A DNA stretch of 64,000 nucleotides, taken from positions 1,426,001 to 1,490,000 of the forward strand of contig JBAOKB010000144.1 in assembly GCA_037044905.1 (NCBI GenBank), in the 5' to 3' direction. Origin of the DNA: Hortaea werneckii. Lineage: Eukaryota; Ascomycota; Dothideomycetes; Mycosphaerellales; Teratosphaeriaceae. Below are positions 24,260-36,027 of the stretch, piece by piece. The translations under genes and the position numbers were made by a program. How positions within the stretch are numbered: the first letter of the stretch is position 1; the number at the start of each line of letters is the position of its first letter. A model generated the notes under the pieces. It did no database searches and was not told the origin of the DNA. It was given only the letters and a program-made list of their open reading frames with translations.

Positions 24260-25316
24260 ATCAACTTCTTCTTTGCTATCTCAGTATCCTTTCAAATTGC
24301 TCTTCCTCTTTTCTTCCCTTGGCCGTTATAGGCTCCGATGTTTGGTAGTGGTATGATTGGAGGTATCGCTTGCGAGCTGCGTATTAGGGCGGCTTGAATA
24401 ACCTCGCCAAGAAGGCCAGGCAATGAATCTCAGCAGACGCCGTGTTCAGCGCCTTGGCATGGAAACTGTTGTGGCCTGCTCCGCCAGGAGACTCGACTTG
24501 CAATGCTGGAGGAGGCCGGTCTTCGTATTGCTGCCTGCGTGCCAGCGTTGTGATGGTAGTGCTGATATCGATGACACGTCCGGCGGGGTCCGGTCGGCGG
24601 GTGATGAAAGGGTAAACGAGCGCGCAAGACTCGGTCAGTGTTCTGGGCTAGACGGAGGTATCGACGGAGTTTGCGACCAGCGGCGGTGTTCGCGTGGGCA
24701 GTGCTGTATGATAGCAGTGCAACGTCGATGGGGAGTCAGCGACGCCGAACGGATAGCCGTCGGTCTGGAGCGCCGTTACTGGATGATCCGCGCCGGGATG
24801 CTCGGGCTGAGCGCCGTTTGGCCGGCTGCCGGCTGCCTGGCTGGCTCGAATACGTGCTCCGCGGAACAACGATAAAATACCGCAGGCGACTTCGCAGCAC
24901 GGGCAAGATTCGTCGAGCGGCTTGCTGATGGATGTGTATGAAAGAAGCTGTAGCTGTAGCGAAACAACCGCCCGTCACTCTGGGCGTGGAGAAGCTCGCC
25001 AGCCGGCAGGAGCCGCTGACGAATCTGGATCCGCCAAGGCGATACACAGCGAGAAGTGGGAGCTCCCAAGCCGGGTCCCAAGACAAGGTACGGTGTCTGG
25101 GCATCGCACAGCGATCAATCTAAGTCACTATGCACATCGCACGACCTTTGAGCAACACATGCCATGTTGCATCCACGCGAGGCTGCTACAATCCCGCAGT
25201 AACGGCACGGCAACAAATTCAGGAACACAAAGATCCTAGAGGTGGAGGAGACCTCATCATCCACAGATACGGCACGCTATGCTGTCATCATTCTCGGCGC
25301 TACCCACTTAGTAGAC
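24260..25316. other. intergenic, no gene identified
   Basis: Upstream of the Ppz-type gene and downstream of the aldehyde dehydrogenase. Overlapping Arg-rich frames on both strands look like shadows of GC-rich DNA; none has a recognisable motif. Confidence 0.5.
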
Positions 25317-26957
25317 CTACAGCCATGATCCGAGATTGACATGAACAGCCTTCTTGTTCGAGTACGCTTCTAGCCCAGCCTCCCCGAGTTCTCGTCCAAT
25401 GCCCGACTGTTTCACGCCACCGAATGGTATCCTGTAGTCGCTATCCTGACTGCTGTTGATCCACACCATACCTGCCTCGATCTTTCTGGCGATCCGGTGC
25501 GCCTTCACGATGTCCTTTGTGAAGACGGCCGAGCCCAGACCGTAGGTCGTGTCATTCGCCTTCTCCAAAGCTTCCTCTTCCGTCTTAAACGAGGCGATGA
25601 CGACGAAGGGCCCAAAGACCTCTTCTCGGAACACCCGCATGTCGGACTTGACATTCGTGAAAACGGTTGGACTCACGAAGAACCCCTTGCCGTTACCGAC
25701 ATTCTTATATGCTTCGCCACCCATGGCGAGGGTGGCACCGTCGCTCTTGCCCGCCTCAATGTAGGACAGCACACGCTCATACTGTGCCTTTGTGACCTGC
25801 GGGCCTTGGAATGTTTCGTCGCTGAAAGGGTCTCCGATCTTGCTGGTCTTGCCTACGTAGTCTTTGAACGCTTCCACAAACTTGTCATACACGCCTTCCT
25901 GGACCAAGATGCGGGAGGTAGCCGTGCAAATTTGGCCCATGTTTGACATGATGCCAATGTGGCTCCACTTCACAGCCTGGTCCAGATCAGCATCGTCAAA
26001 GACAAGCAGAGGAGATTTGCCGCCAGTCTCAAGGGTAATGTTCTTCATGTTCACGGCCGCAGACTTCATAATCTCCTTGCCGGTAGCGGTTGAGCCAGTG
26101 AAAGCGATCTTATCAATGCCCATGTGCTGCGCTATAGCTGCTCCGGCTACTCTGCCATGGCCATTGAGGATGTTGAGAACGCCTGTCATCTCATTAGCTT
26201 GATTGATGCGTCGATGGATGCAGAATGCAACCCACCAGGTGGAAAGCCAGCCTCCTTCACAAGATTAGCAAAGACAAGGATTGATAAAGGCGTCTGCTCT
26301 GCCGCCTTTAGAACAACTGTGTTCCCGCAGGCTAAGGCAGGACCTAACTTCCAAGCCGCCATGCCCAGAGGGATAGTTCCATGGGATGATCTGTCCGCAT
26401 ACACCTACAGGCTCGCGGATGGTGTATGCAAGCTTAGCCGATCCTGTATCAATGACCTGCCCATGCACCTTGTCCGCGTAACCAGCATAGTACTTCAGAC
26501 ATCCAGACACTTCTGCCAAGTCCTCGTTCAACGCGACTTGATACGGCTTGCCGTTGTCCCAGGTCTCTATGGTCGCGAGGAGCTCTTTATTCTCTTCCAC
26601 CAGCTGGGACAGCTTGAACATCAAGTCTCCCCGCTCCGAGGGTGACATGTCTCGCCATGGTCCTTTGAAAGCAGCACGTGCGGCTTCTACAGCTTTGTCG
26701 ACATCTTCGGGCTCTGCAGCGTGGACTGAAGCAATCTCGGATTCGTCGGTGGGATTGATGGAGGTGATCTTGTTGCCCTTGCTACTCGCTACCCATTCGT
26801 TGTTGATGAAGAGACCAGTAGGCTGGGTGTACTTCTTGCCATTAGGTGCAGTGAGCTCGACAGTGAGGTCTGACATCTTGCGTGTGTGTAGTGGTGCTCT
26901 GCGGATAATGCTACTGGTTGTACGATAGGAAAAGAGAGACAGCGAGCGTGCGAGCAT
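25317..26957 (-). CDS. NAD(P)-dependent aldehyde dehydrogenase
   Basis: Oxidises aldehydes to acids. Exons 26236-26957 and 25317-26182 with a 53 bp GT-AG intron. The first 27 residues (LARSLSLFSYR..IIRRAPLHTR) are basic and hydroxylated, like a mitochondrial presequence; a second methionine starting MSDLTVELTAP would give a cytosolic form. Family motifs: IIPWNYP, FTGSTATGKEI, the general base ETGGKSP, the nucleophile in GQICTATSR, EEVFGPF, and the C-terminal PFGGVKQSGIGRELGE. One extra base near 26368-26371, between NYP and LGMAAWK, breaks the frame. About 525 residues. Substrate cannot be fixed from sequence; acetaldehyde is the commonest for this subfamily. Confidence 0.9.
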
Positions 26958-27395
26958 GATCGCTCGAGGGGAGCATTAGCTAGCTATATCAAGACTGTGG
27001 AGCTACCTACCGGCCTGACTGTACCTGTGCGATCGCTAAAGACGCAAGCTATGGGAAGCCAGCAGCTCGAAAGGCCGCAGAAAGAGACGCTGTTGGCCGA
27101 CAGCCGCGATGCTCGGCTGCATCAGACCCTTGAGCTACCGGTTGGAGACCTTAGGAGGTACGAAAGGATGCATCTCAGGGCGGGGCGGGCAAGCTGGCGG
27201 GCGGCAGAGATCCGCAAGCTGTTGCTGACTTGGGAAGCCACTTGCGGTGCTGCATCAGGTGGTTGATGGTCCGTGCTATCGTGTCTCGGCGAGAACGGCA
27301 AAATCAAAACACGCAAGTGAGTCGGATGGCAACGGCTTTGGTACACAGCTGTGCAGTACTCTTGATATTAGATTTTTCTCAGATGACTCAAGAAA
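26958..27395. other. divergent promoter region
   Basis: Between the aldehyde dehydrogenase (-) and the WD40 gene (+). Nothing identified. Confidence 0.6.
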
Positions 27396-30260
27396 ATGCC
27401 GACAACTCGGCACGTGGCGAAAGAGCAAGCCTCACCAGCCCCACCTGATGCACAACGAGCATTCGAATTTCCCAGCAACAATCATCTCCTTATCACAACA
27501 CCCAGCAGCGTACAGGCATGGGATGCAGCTGGGCTTCACACCATCTTCAATAGCAGCCGAAGTGGCATAGTCGCTGCGAGAGAGGCCAAAGATGGCTCGG
27601 GTGTGCTGGCCGTGGCCGACAAGCATGTCGTGGTATTGCACGACACGAACCGGGGGCAGGAGCAAAGCTGGGGGCTGAATGCGGACGAGGAGGAGGAAGT
27701 CCGGCATCTGGAGTACTGTCAGGACGCAAAATGCTTGTATCTGTCCACGACGCTTACGAACGACGTTCAGCGATATTCGACTGAAAGAGGAAGACTTCTA
27801 AGCCCTTCGCAAACACACGGAAGCGCACCGATAGCTCTGGCAGTCTCATCCACAGGACATCTCATGGTATCTGCTTCCGATGGGCCGCCCTGCATCTACC
27901 TCAAACACCTAGCACACAACAGCCCTCCAATATTGATCGAGCCTCGTGCATCTGATGCAGCTGTGTGCTCTGCAGCATTCCATCCAGAGCGCCCTAACGT
28001 CTTCTTGCTGGGCTTCAGAGACGGCACGCTCGCTGCATACGATGGCACAAGGGTCAGCAGGAAACAGCATGGCACTCTGTCGAACCAAGAGATTGTCAGC
28101 GATGGCGAAATTGCTCGCTTTGTTGGTCTCCACAGGGTGACAGCAAAAGCAGTTCCAAAGACGGGTATCACCACTAGGCCTGCATCAATTTCTGGAGCTG
28201 CTTTCTGCACGGGTACAAAACACGTGCCATCAGCGTAGGCAGTGACGGACGTTGTAGGCTTTTAGATTTCGCGGACGGGGGCATCATCTTACGAACATGG
28301 CATGCGAAGGCACCCTTGACTTCGGTGTCTGTCTTCTCCATCAAGCCCTCAAAGGCAGCTGGAGGCACGCATCGTCACAGTTCCGGCCCGTCTCAATACA
28401 ACACTGGAGGACCGACAAGTACAGACAATCTTCTTGCCGTGGGACGCGCTGATGGCAAGGTGCATCTCTACGATTCTGTCGGCCTACTGGTAGCTCACAC
28501 AACGGTCAGTACAAGAGGGGAGAGGGTAATCAGCTTAGAATGGGCAAAAGGCCCGTCTCCACGACCGGTGTTAAGCAATGATGGCGTGAGAGATCTGAGC
28601 GACGCTCCGTCAGTGCCAATCCGAAGTGCCACACCGATAAAGCAGTCATCCACCCCCGGCGCAGTGTCACAGTCCAGCCAAAATCACAAGCGCGACGAAG
28701 TACCGTAACGCCGCGTCGGCTAGGCCTGCCACCAGACCTCCGTCGGTCCAATCGCAAAACCAGTGCAAGAAACGATCGCAGGTTCACTGTCCATCCTGAT
28801 GAGGTTGAAGAGGGTACCGTAAGGCACACCCCTTCCAAGCAGCGCGATTCTGTGGTGCCTGTGGCAGCTGGCAACTACCTTGACTTGTTCTCGCCTGTAA
28901 AAGTACCTGACACAGTGCCCGACCAACCTGTGGAAAAGCCGACCAACTCTTCACCGCACAAGCGACCTCGAATTTCAAGCAAGACCTTTGAAAAAACTCC
29001 GGAAAGAGAGACCAGTGGCCAACTGGCAATCCCAGTCGTTCGCAAAACCCGAGATACGGGTCTCAACAGCGACAAGCACAGAGTCTGAAATGCGAAGGAA
29101 GGCTGCCGGGAAAAGCCCTAAGAAGGGTCAAACTAGCCGCCAGAGTATGTATCCTTCGCCGCTTAAGAAGCGACACCTTGGCTTTCAGCAGGCCGCCAGA
29201 CCAGTGAAAGAGAGATGGGCAATGCGACTAGTGTACCACCACAGATGAGCGACAACGCCAGGGTACTGGCAGATCTACGCAAGATGGTGCTGCAACAAGA
29301 AAGCCGCAGCAAGGCAGTGTACTCGCGCCTTTCGCCGGAAAAAGGTCGACTCCAGACCAAATTTCGACGTCGAAAACCAAAGCGCCACACCACCACTGGC
29401 ACCACCCTCCACGGCTCGGACCAGCTTTGCAAAAAGTATGGCATCCCGGCAACGTGCTAGAGCGCGAAGTTACCTGGCCCACCGACTCATTTCAAGACCA
29501 GTCTCTGGACGAGGACGAAGATGACATCTGGCTCACATCCGGGACTGACGATGACGGCAAAAACCTTCGACGGCGTCGGCTAGCCACCATGCCGCGCCCA
29601 CCTGCTCGACAGACGTCTCGATCGCGCGCGGACTCAAAAGGGACCTACAGCACGACCGGCAAACCGCCCTCTCCCAAGGCCGAAAACCCCCAGCAACTGC
29701 CCCCATCAATGGACGGCTCAACCGAAAGCGAAGCCTACCGAACCGCGCGCTCGCACGTCTCGCCCACCGGCGACCTCATCGTCGACTCCTCCGACGTGCG
29801 CCACCTCTTCCCCCGCACCTCCTCGCTCTCCCCCAAACGTCACCCGACCAGCCCACGAGACCGCGTGGAAAAACCTACCCCGACAAGGCACGAGCGCGCC
29901 CTCCAGGAAATCACCAGTAACACGCTCACCCGCCGCCAGCAACAACAACAGCAGCAGCAAAGGAGCCCCTGGAAACGAGCCGAAGCAGCGGCAAAGAAGA
30001 CAGAACATTCCCCTGCCAAGCACGTCCCCTCCGAGCACAATGCCCCAGCAGGAGGCAAGGAAGAGAGTGTCCTAGCCAGCAGTGCAGCAGCGCTCGTCCG
30101 GAGTCCCCCAATCCAATGTTTCAAGTGCGCCGATACGGGGGCGCGGGTGGCGGGTCTCGAGGACGAGGTGGCGCGGTTGAAGGGCGAGGTGCTGGTTTTG
30201 AAGGCCGCGATGAGGCGGGGTGGGGTGGCTTTACCTCCGACGGTGAGGGGGGTGCGGTGA
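27396..30260 (+). CDS. WD40-repeat protein with C-terminal coiled coil (several frame breaks)
   Basis: Large protein of about 950 residues in at least five frame segments. The N-terminal part has WD40-like blades (LAVADKHVVVLHDTN; LAVSSTGHLMVSASDGPPCIYL; FLLGFRDGTLAAYD; GSDGRCRLLDFADGG; LAVGRADGKVHLYDSVG). The rest is Ser/Pro/basic and disordered, with a short polyglutamine run near 29938-29961, ending in a predicted coiled coil (VAGLEDEVARLKGEVLVLKAAM). WD40 propeller plus C-terminal coiled coil is the layout of NEDD1-type gamma-tubulin recruiting factors, but I cannot claim orthology. Breaks occur near 28220 (A run), 28700, 29060, 29210 and 29420, mostly single bases. The start at 27396 is the first ATG of the first segment. 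Confidence 0.6.
29938..29961 (+). repeat. CAG/CAA trinucleotide run
   Basis: Eight glutamine codons in a row within the disordered part of the WD40 protein. Confidence 0.85.
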
Positions 30261-30865
30261 GAGGAGGTAGATGGACGACTAGAAGGATCTTTTTGGGTTG
30301 GGGAGGTTGAGGGAGAGGATGGAGAGAGATTTTTGAAGGAAGAGGGGATTATTCTTTATTGGTCGATATTGTTTGGGGCTTTGGGGTACTGGTGCTGCTT
30401 ACTAGCACGGAGTTGGTGGATAATTGGTTTCCTTGTTGACGCGGGCGTTCGATACCCCTTCCCTGTGGCGTTTCTTGCTATCATACAGATATGTACATTG
30501 GGGGGGCGCTATTCACTATGCGCTCTTGATCCCATCCGTCTTTCTTAATTTTCCTCGGCAGCACCGCCCTACTCTCAATCGACTTCGTGAGAGCAAGTCT
30601 TAGTCCTTTTCTTGTGACGTCGTCGGATGTTAATGCTCATAATCTACCGTCCTTCTTGATAAAGGGCATTGGTCTTGAGTCCATCCCAGCCACTCAATTC
30701 TACAACAGTGGCCTTCCACCCAAACCGGGCGAAGCCCTACCACCTCATCATGCAATCCAGACAATCCATCTCAAACCCCCTCAAGCTCCTCCCTCACCCT
30801 GCACAGCAACATCCACCCGCACCGGCTGTCCCGCCTCCGGCTGCTGCTGCTGCTGATACGCCGCC
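30261..30865. other. convergent intergenic region
   Basis: Between the ends of the WD40 gene (+) and the SAM37 gene (-). Nothing identified. Confidence 0.6.
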
Positions 30866-32143
30866 TCACCCCTTTGCCTGCCTCGTAAGCAATCCCACGC
30901 CCGCCAACGCGGAGCCCAGATGCCCGAAATCCGAGAACCGCTTGCGCCCGAAGATATGCGCCTGCTCGCCATGCGGCCAGATGATGAGGCCGGTGCGGAC
31001 GGCGTAATACACACCCAGGCCGATGGAGCCGACGGTCGCGGCGGCGAAGGCGGGGAGGTATCGGTGCCAGAGTGGAGCCTTGACGCGGTTCGCGGCGAGG
31101 ATGGTTGGGGGTGTTTGGAGGAGGGGGATGTGTTGGAGGAGCTCGCCGAGGGTCATGGTTAGGATGTCGGAGAAGGTGGCGGGGACGGGAGGACACCAGG
31201 GGAGGGTCATGTGGTAGGCCTTTCGGCGGCCTGCGAGGTCGGCGTCGGTTTTGCAGTTGGAGAGGGCGAGGACGGCTTCGACGGTGACGTGCAGGCGGAG
31301 GGCGGCGTGCATGCGTTCTACGTAGCGGACGAGCTTGGCGTATTTCCTCTTCATCGCTAGGTGGAGCCAGTTGTGTGGGAGTTGGGGGAAGAGCATGAGG
31401 CAGAGGTAGCCGTATGCTTGGCAGTCGACGCTGGTCATCTGCTCGCCGACCAGGTATGCCTTGTCCCCGAGCATGTCCTGCAGAGGGCCGAAAAAGTTGT
31501 CGGCTAGCGCGTGCATTTTGAACGTAGCAGCGTGTTCTGGTCGTTTCAACAGGCTTTTCAGAGTGTCTTTCTTTGGTAGCAATAGACTTGCTCGCTTTTG
31601 GGCCTCCACCTCAAAGTTCTGCTCCTTGCCGACCCCATCGACGTTGGCTGTGCGACCGCTTAGGTCATCGTGGACGTTGTCGATGTCGATGCTCGAGACG
31701 CCGAGATGATCAGTCCTTGCCCGGGCGCCTGCTCGTCTTCGAGGCGGGATGATGAAGTTGGCATGCTGCGGTAGGATGCGGGTGAAGGCGGATCGGGTGG
31801 TGCTGTAGTTCTCGAAGGAGACGTAAAGGGAGATGTCGAGGAGGGTTTGCCCGTTTGCTTCCAGGAAGGAGGATGCTGCCGTCAGATCCGCATGCTCCTT
31901 AGCATCGAGCTGTCCAATGGAGTCTGCCGCGCTTAGTATGTGTCGCGCAATGTTTCCAAACCCTCCTAGTCGTAGGTTTCCGTCGGCAAGCAGTGGCAGC
32001 TGTCCGTCCTGCTCATGTGTCGGGATGACCTTCCAATCCTTCTCTCCGTCCGGGTAGCGCCATTGAAGCAAGGCTATGGCTGCGTTGCATTGCGCATCGA
32101 TGGACGGACATCCAAACGCCGGGCCAAGTACGTAGAGATCCAT
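30866..32143 (-). CDS. SAM37/metaxin-like mitochondrial outer membrane protein
   Basis: Subunit of the sorting and assembly machinery that inserts beta-barrel proteins into the mitochondrial outer membrane (Sam37/Tom37, metaxin family). Single intact exon, 425 residues. The start at 32143 places MDLYVLGPAFGCPSIDAQC, the family N-terminal GST-like element, at the very beginning; upstream in-frame ATGs would add an unrelated leader. A GST C-like helical domain follows (DKAYLVGEQMTSVDCQAYGYLCLML). Near the C-terminus there is a hydrophobic segment (LPAFAAATVGSIGLGVYYAV) as expected of the outer membrane anchor. Confidence 0.87.
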   Translation of the reverse strand: MDLYVLGPAFGCPSIDAQCNAAIALLQWRYPDGEKDWKVIPTHEQDGQLPLLADGNLRLGGFGNIARHILSAADSIGQLDAKEHADLTAASSFLEANGQTLLDISLYVSFENYSTTRSAFTRILPQHANFIIPPRRRAGARARTDHLGVSSIDIDNVHDDLSGRTANVDGVGKEQNFEVEAQKRASLLLPKKDTLKSLLKRPEHAATFKMHALADNFFGPLQDMLGDKAYLVGEQMTSVDCQAYGYLCLMLFPQLPHNWLHLAMKRKYAKLVRYVERMHAALRLHVTVEAVLALSNCKTDADLAGRRKAYHMTLPWCPPVPATFSDILTMTLGELLQHIPLLQTPPTILAANRVKAPLWHRYLPAFAAATVGSIGLGVYYAVRTGLIIWPHGEQAHIFGRKRFSDFGHLGSALAGVGLLTRQAKG

Positions 32144-33131
32144 TGGCAGTGAGAATGGATTGGCTTTCACATGCAACTTCAACTGCCATGGCCGCCCTGT
32201 CTCGCTCAACCTGCCCACGAGCAGCCGGAAGGCGGAATTTTGCCGAGTCGCCTTCCCAGATGTAGGGCTTCTTGGGCTTACAGTACACATAGTCGACAGA
32301 CAAGAGCGCTGACAGTTATTATCGCCGCCATGTATCCATCATTCGCCTTTTGTGAGGGTGAACAAGGACAGAGCAGGTGCACTTGGTGGTTTCCCGCTGC
32401 CGTGTCGAAAGAGACACTCAATGACGCCAGCCGTGCAGACAACCGCAGAGCAGCAGTCGCGTTTAACCGCTTCTTTTTCCAGGCTTGGTCGCGTTGGATC
32501 TTACCTACCTAGGTACTGTCTAGCGTCACGAAAGCCAAGGGGCGGAAGCTGTACAACATTGAAGCTTGTTCCTGCAAAGAGATGCCCAGATTCGCTTCAA
32601 GCGGTGCACAGAATAGACCGATGATCCTCAGATTGATCGCGAAGACTGGCACCGAGGCATGGAGCTCTGTAGTTCGGTACTCGGCAGGCTTCCCAGGCGA
32701 GCGGAAGCGGTGCAGTGCTGTATGTACTATGTAGCTAGGCGAGGGAGAGGTACATAGTAGGTACCTTAATGTGGTACCTCCGTATCTCAAAACTTTTTTC
32801 CCCGCTTGTATAGCATCCCCTATCAACCAGATTGTTTCATACTGCCCTATTCCACACCATAACGACTGTCTCCAAGTGAGTTGCTTTACACTCCTCCACT
32901 CGCTTGCCCAAACAGCCCCACAGCCCGCTCTCCACACCCTAGCCGACCCTCCGTGTGGCCCCGGCGCCAACTGGAGGCTCACTCAATCCCCGAAGTTCAA
33001 CAACAGCTTTACACTTCCTGCACTAACGCCGGTGCCGATTGATCGACAACCACCTCACCCACCACCCACCCCAATCGGACACGCAAGGCCGGCACTCGAG
33101 CGACAAGGTGCAGTGCCATCAGCTAGCCATC
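32144..33131. other. divergent promoter, SAM37 / mitochondrial carrier
   Basis: Upstream of two mitochondrial-protein genes. Contains an inverted repeat (32725-32759) and several GGTACCT/CCTAGGTA-like motifs. No gene supported. Confidence 0.6.
32725..32759. repeat. 9 bp inverted repeat with 17 bp spacer
   Basis: Arms TACTATGTA (32725-32733) and TACATAGTA (32751-32759) are exact reverse complements, in the divergent promoter between SAM37 and the carrier. Function unknown. Confidence 0.6.
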
Positions 33132-35495
33132 ATGGCCACCACCACGGAGCGCGTCAAGGAGAGCCTCCTGGGCGTCGAAGAGGACCCGAACATGGCACAA
33201 CCCAACCGCAGCTCCTTCATGCAGCATGCCATCAAGGACGAGCAGACCGGAGAGGAATATCTGAACGAGCAGGGCTTCATCAATGCCATTGCGCCAGAGG
33301 GAGAAGACTATGTAAGTACCACAACCACTTAGAGCCTTGTCACGTTGCCATTGGCCGTTCCGAGCACAGCGCGGCGGCGCGGAGGTGAGGCAGCAGCAAG
33401 CGAGCAGCGAGCAATGCAAAAGCCAACTAGCGAAATCTCGGAATCTCGAAACCACAAACCGGTCAAACACGGAACCGGCGAAGCAGCGCGACACCACTGG
33501 GTTTGAAACTTTTGGTAGATAGCTGACCCCCATCTAGCACAAGATCAAGCGCGACCAATACTCGATTCTGTTCAACGTCGCCGATCGCAACCACAAGGGC
33601 CGCGTCACTCTCCCGGACTGGAGTGTCTTCAACAACCTTCTCGCGAAACCCGACGCCGAATATGAAATCGCCTTCCGCCTCTTCGCCGACCCGACGACCG
33701 GTCAGGTGGACTTCAACACCTTCAAGGAAATCTATGCGCGCAACAAGACCAGCGATACCATCCCCTTCAATTGGGACAGCGACTGGGCGTCCTGTACTTG
33801 GGAGGAAAGAAGCACAGGCACTCAATGACATACCCGCAGTTTGCGCAAATGCTGCGCGGGCTCCAAGGCGAGCGCGTGAGGCAGGCATTCCTGCACTTTG
33901 ACAAGAACGGAGATGGGTACATCGACCCAGATGATTTCCAGCGCATCATCCAAGAGACGGCATCACACAAGCTCAGCGATCACCTGCTCACCAACCTGCC
34001 CACGTTGTGCAACATCACTCCGGGATCCAAGATCAGCTATGCGAACGTCAGGGCGTTCCAAAATGTGATCAGGGAGATGGATTTGGTCGAAATGATCCTG
34101 AGGAACGCGATCAACAAGTCCAGCGACGGGAAGATCACGCGTGTGGATTTCTTGAACGAAGCAGCGAGGGTCACGAGATTCTCCCTCTTCACGCCAATGG
34201 AGGCGGACATCCTTTTCCATTTCGCCTCTCTCGATCAACCCTCTGGTCGTCTTGGCATCGCCGACTTTGCACGCGTCCTTGACGCAAGCTGGCATTCGTC
34301 GACGGCCGGACTGGTTGACCAGGGCGTCGGTGGTCCGTCAGAGAAGCCCGTCGTGAGTTCCAAGACGTTTCTGCACGACGTCCTGGTCTCAGTACATCAC
34401 TTTGCTCTCGGCTCGATTGCTGGTGCTTTCGGCGCCTTCATGGTGTACCCCATCGATCTTGTGAAGACGCGCATGCAGAACCAGAGGAGTGCAAGGGTCG
34501 GGCAACTGCTGTATAAGAACAGCTGGGACTGCGCCACCAAAGTTGTTCGCAACGAAGGTGTCCGCGGCCTCTACTCAGGCGTCCTTCCTCAGCTGGTCGG
34601 TGTTGCGCCTGAAAAGGCCATCAAGCTGACCGTCAACGATCTTGTCAGAGGCAAATTCACTGACCCAAAGACCGGCAACATTGCGCTCTCTGCCGAATTA
34701 CTGGCAGGTGGTGCGGCGGGTGGCTGTCAGGTCGTCTTCACCAACCCTCTAGAGATTGTCAAGATCCGTCTCCAAGTCCAAGGCGAGGCTCTGAAAGCGG
34801 CAGCACGCGAAGGCGAGCAGGTTACTAAGCGCTCTGCCCTCTGGATTGTTCGCCACCTTGGTCTGGTCGGTCTGTATAAAGGCGCTTCGGCTTGCTTGCT
34901 CCGCGACATGCCTTTCTCAGCCATCTACTTCCCTGCGTATAGCCACCTGAAGAGAGACTACTTCGGCGAGTCGCCCACCAAGAAGCTGGGTATCCTCCAG
35001 CTTCTGACAGCTGGCGCCATCGCCGGTATGCCAGCTGCCTATCTCACGACTCCTTGTGATGTCATCAAGACACGTCTGCAGGTCGAAGCTCGCAAGGGCG
35101 ACGTGGCGTATACTGGGCTCCGTGATGCAGCCTCGAAGGTCTGGCGCGACGAGGGTTTCAAGGCATTCTTCAAGGGCGGACCGGCGAGAATTCTGAGGTC
35201 TTCACCCCAATTCGGTTTCACGCTGGCAGGATACGAGCTTCTACAGGGGCTGCTTCCCTTGCCAGGTGAGTCAGAGGAGAAGGAGACGGGACCGAGGGGG
35301 ACTCTTGAGCGTGGAACCGGCCTCCAAGAGGCTACGGCTCCACTGCCCTACCTACGCAGCCGTAACGCGCTGAAGATCATCCTGGACCTCGACCTTGGGT
35401 TCGGGAAGATCAAGACGCCCGAAGCCGGTGCCGGAAAGGCCACCAGCTGGATGGGCATGAGGGGTGCGGCTTCCAGCGTCACGCCCAAGGAGTAG
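33132..35495 (+). CDS. calcium-regulated mitochondrial aspartate/glutamate carrier
   Basis: Inner membrane antiporter of the Aralar/citrin type (yeast Agc1 relatives), feeding the malate-aspartate shuttle. Exon 1 33132-33311, a long 226 bp intron, exon 2 33538-35495. The N-terminal half has EF-hand units; one is textbook (DKNGDGYIDPDDF). Three carrier repeats follow, each with the signature Px(D/E)xx(K/R): YPIDLVKTRMQ, NPLEIVKIRLQ, TPCDVIKTRLQ. One missing C near 33791 (in cgtcctg) breaks the frame at DSDWAS|LYLGGKK; the second ATG-less frame carries most of the protein. About 70 residues trail the last repeat and end VTPKE. About 710 residues in all. Confidence 0.92.
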
Positions 35496-36027
35496 AGCGA
35501 AGCACGTACGTGCAGCAGCAGCATTGCAAACACGAAAGAAAAAGCAACTTTATCCAAGAACCGCATAGCGTTCGGGCGTTTACTGGTGCATCGGCGAGGG
35601 GCCTTTTCTCCGGGAGAAATGAAGCACGGGCGGGCATTGTGCTTCGTTTTCTCTCTCTCTATCATGCGTACTCTAGCGTAGCATGTGGCACATAAGAATG
35701 GCATTAGTAGTAGTGTAGTAGCACCAAACAGCAGCAATTGCCATGTATAAGACCTGTTCAATACCCTAAGCTCTTCATCTATTGTTCTTTACACTTTCTT
35801 CCCCCTCGTCACCCCAGCTCGAAAGTGAAACACATCCATGATCCCGTGACACCGCGTTGCGCATCTCGCGCGTCCGCCGCGCTCTCTCTTCCGAGCTCCG
35901 AGATGCCGGAGTTTGGGGGGAATTACATCCGCTGCATTTTATCCAGATCACCTTTCCGGCTTTCAATTGCGTTTTCCCGAAAATCAATCGACCCGAAAAA
36001 AAAAAAAAAAAAAGAACGTAGGATGTG
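35496..36027. other. intergenic with A18 run before IleRS
   Basis: Contains an uninterrupted A18 run (35996-36013) ending 14 bp before the IleRS start codon. Otherwise nothing identified. Confidence 0.6.
35996..36013. repeat. A18 mononucleotide run
   Basis: Longest homopolymer seen in the window. Directly upstream of the IleRS ATG at 36028, so it would lie in the 5' leader. Confidence 0.9.

Noticed and set aside
24423..25104. Overlapping Arg/Ala-rich frames on both strands
   Set aside because: No motif, no plausible splice structure, appear in opposite frames as expected for GC-rich spacer.
30440..30470. tRNA B-box-like GCGTTCGATACCCC
   Set aside because: No A-box, no acceptor stem pairing in the surrounding 90 bases.
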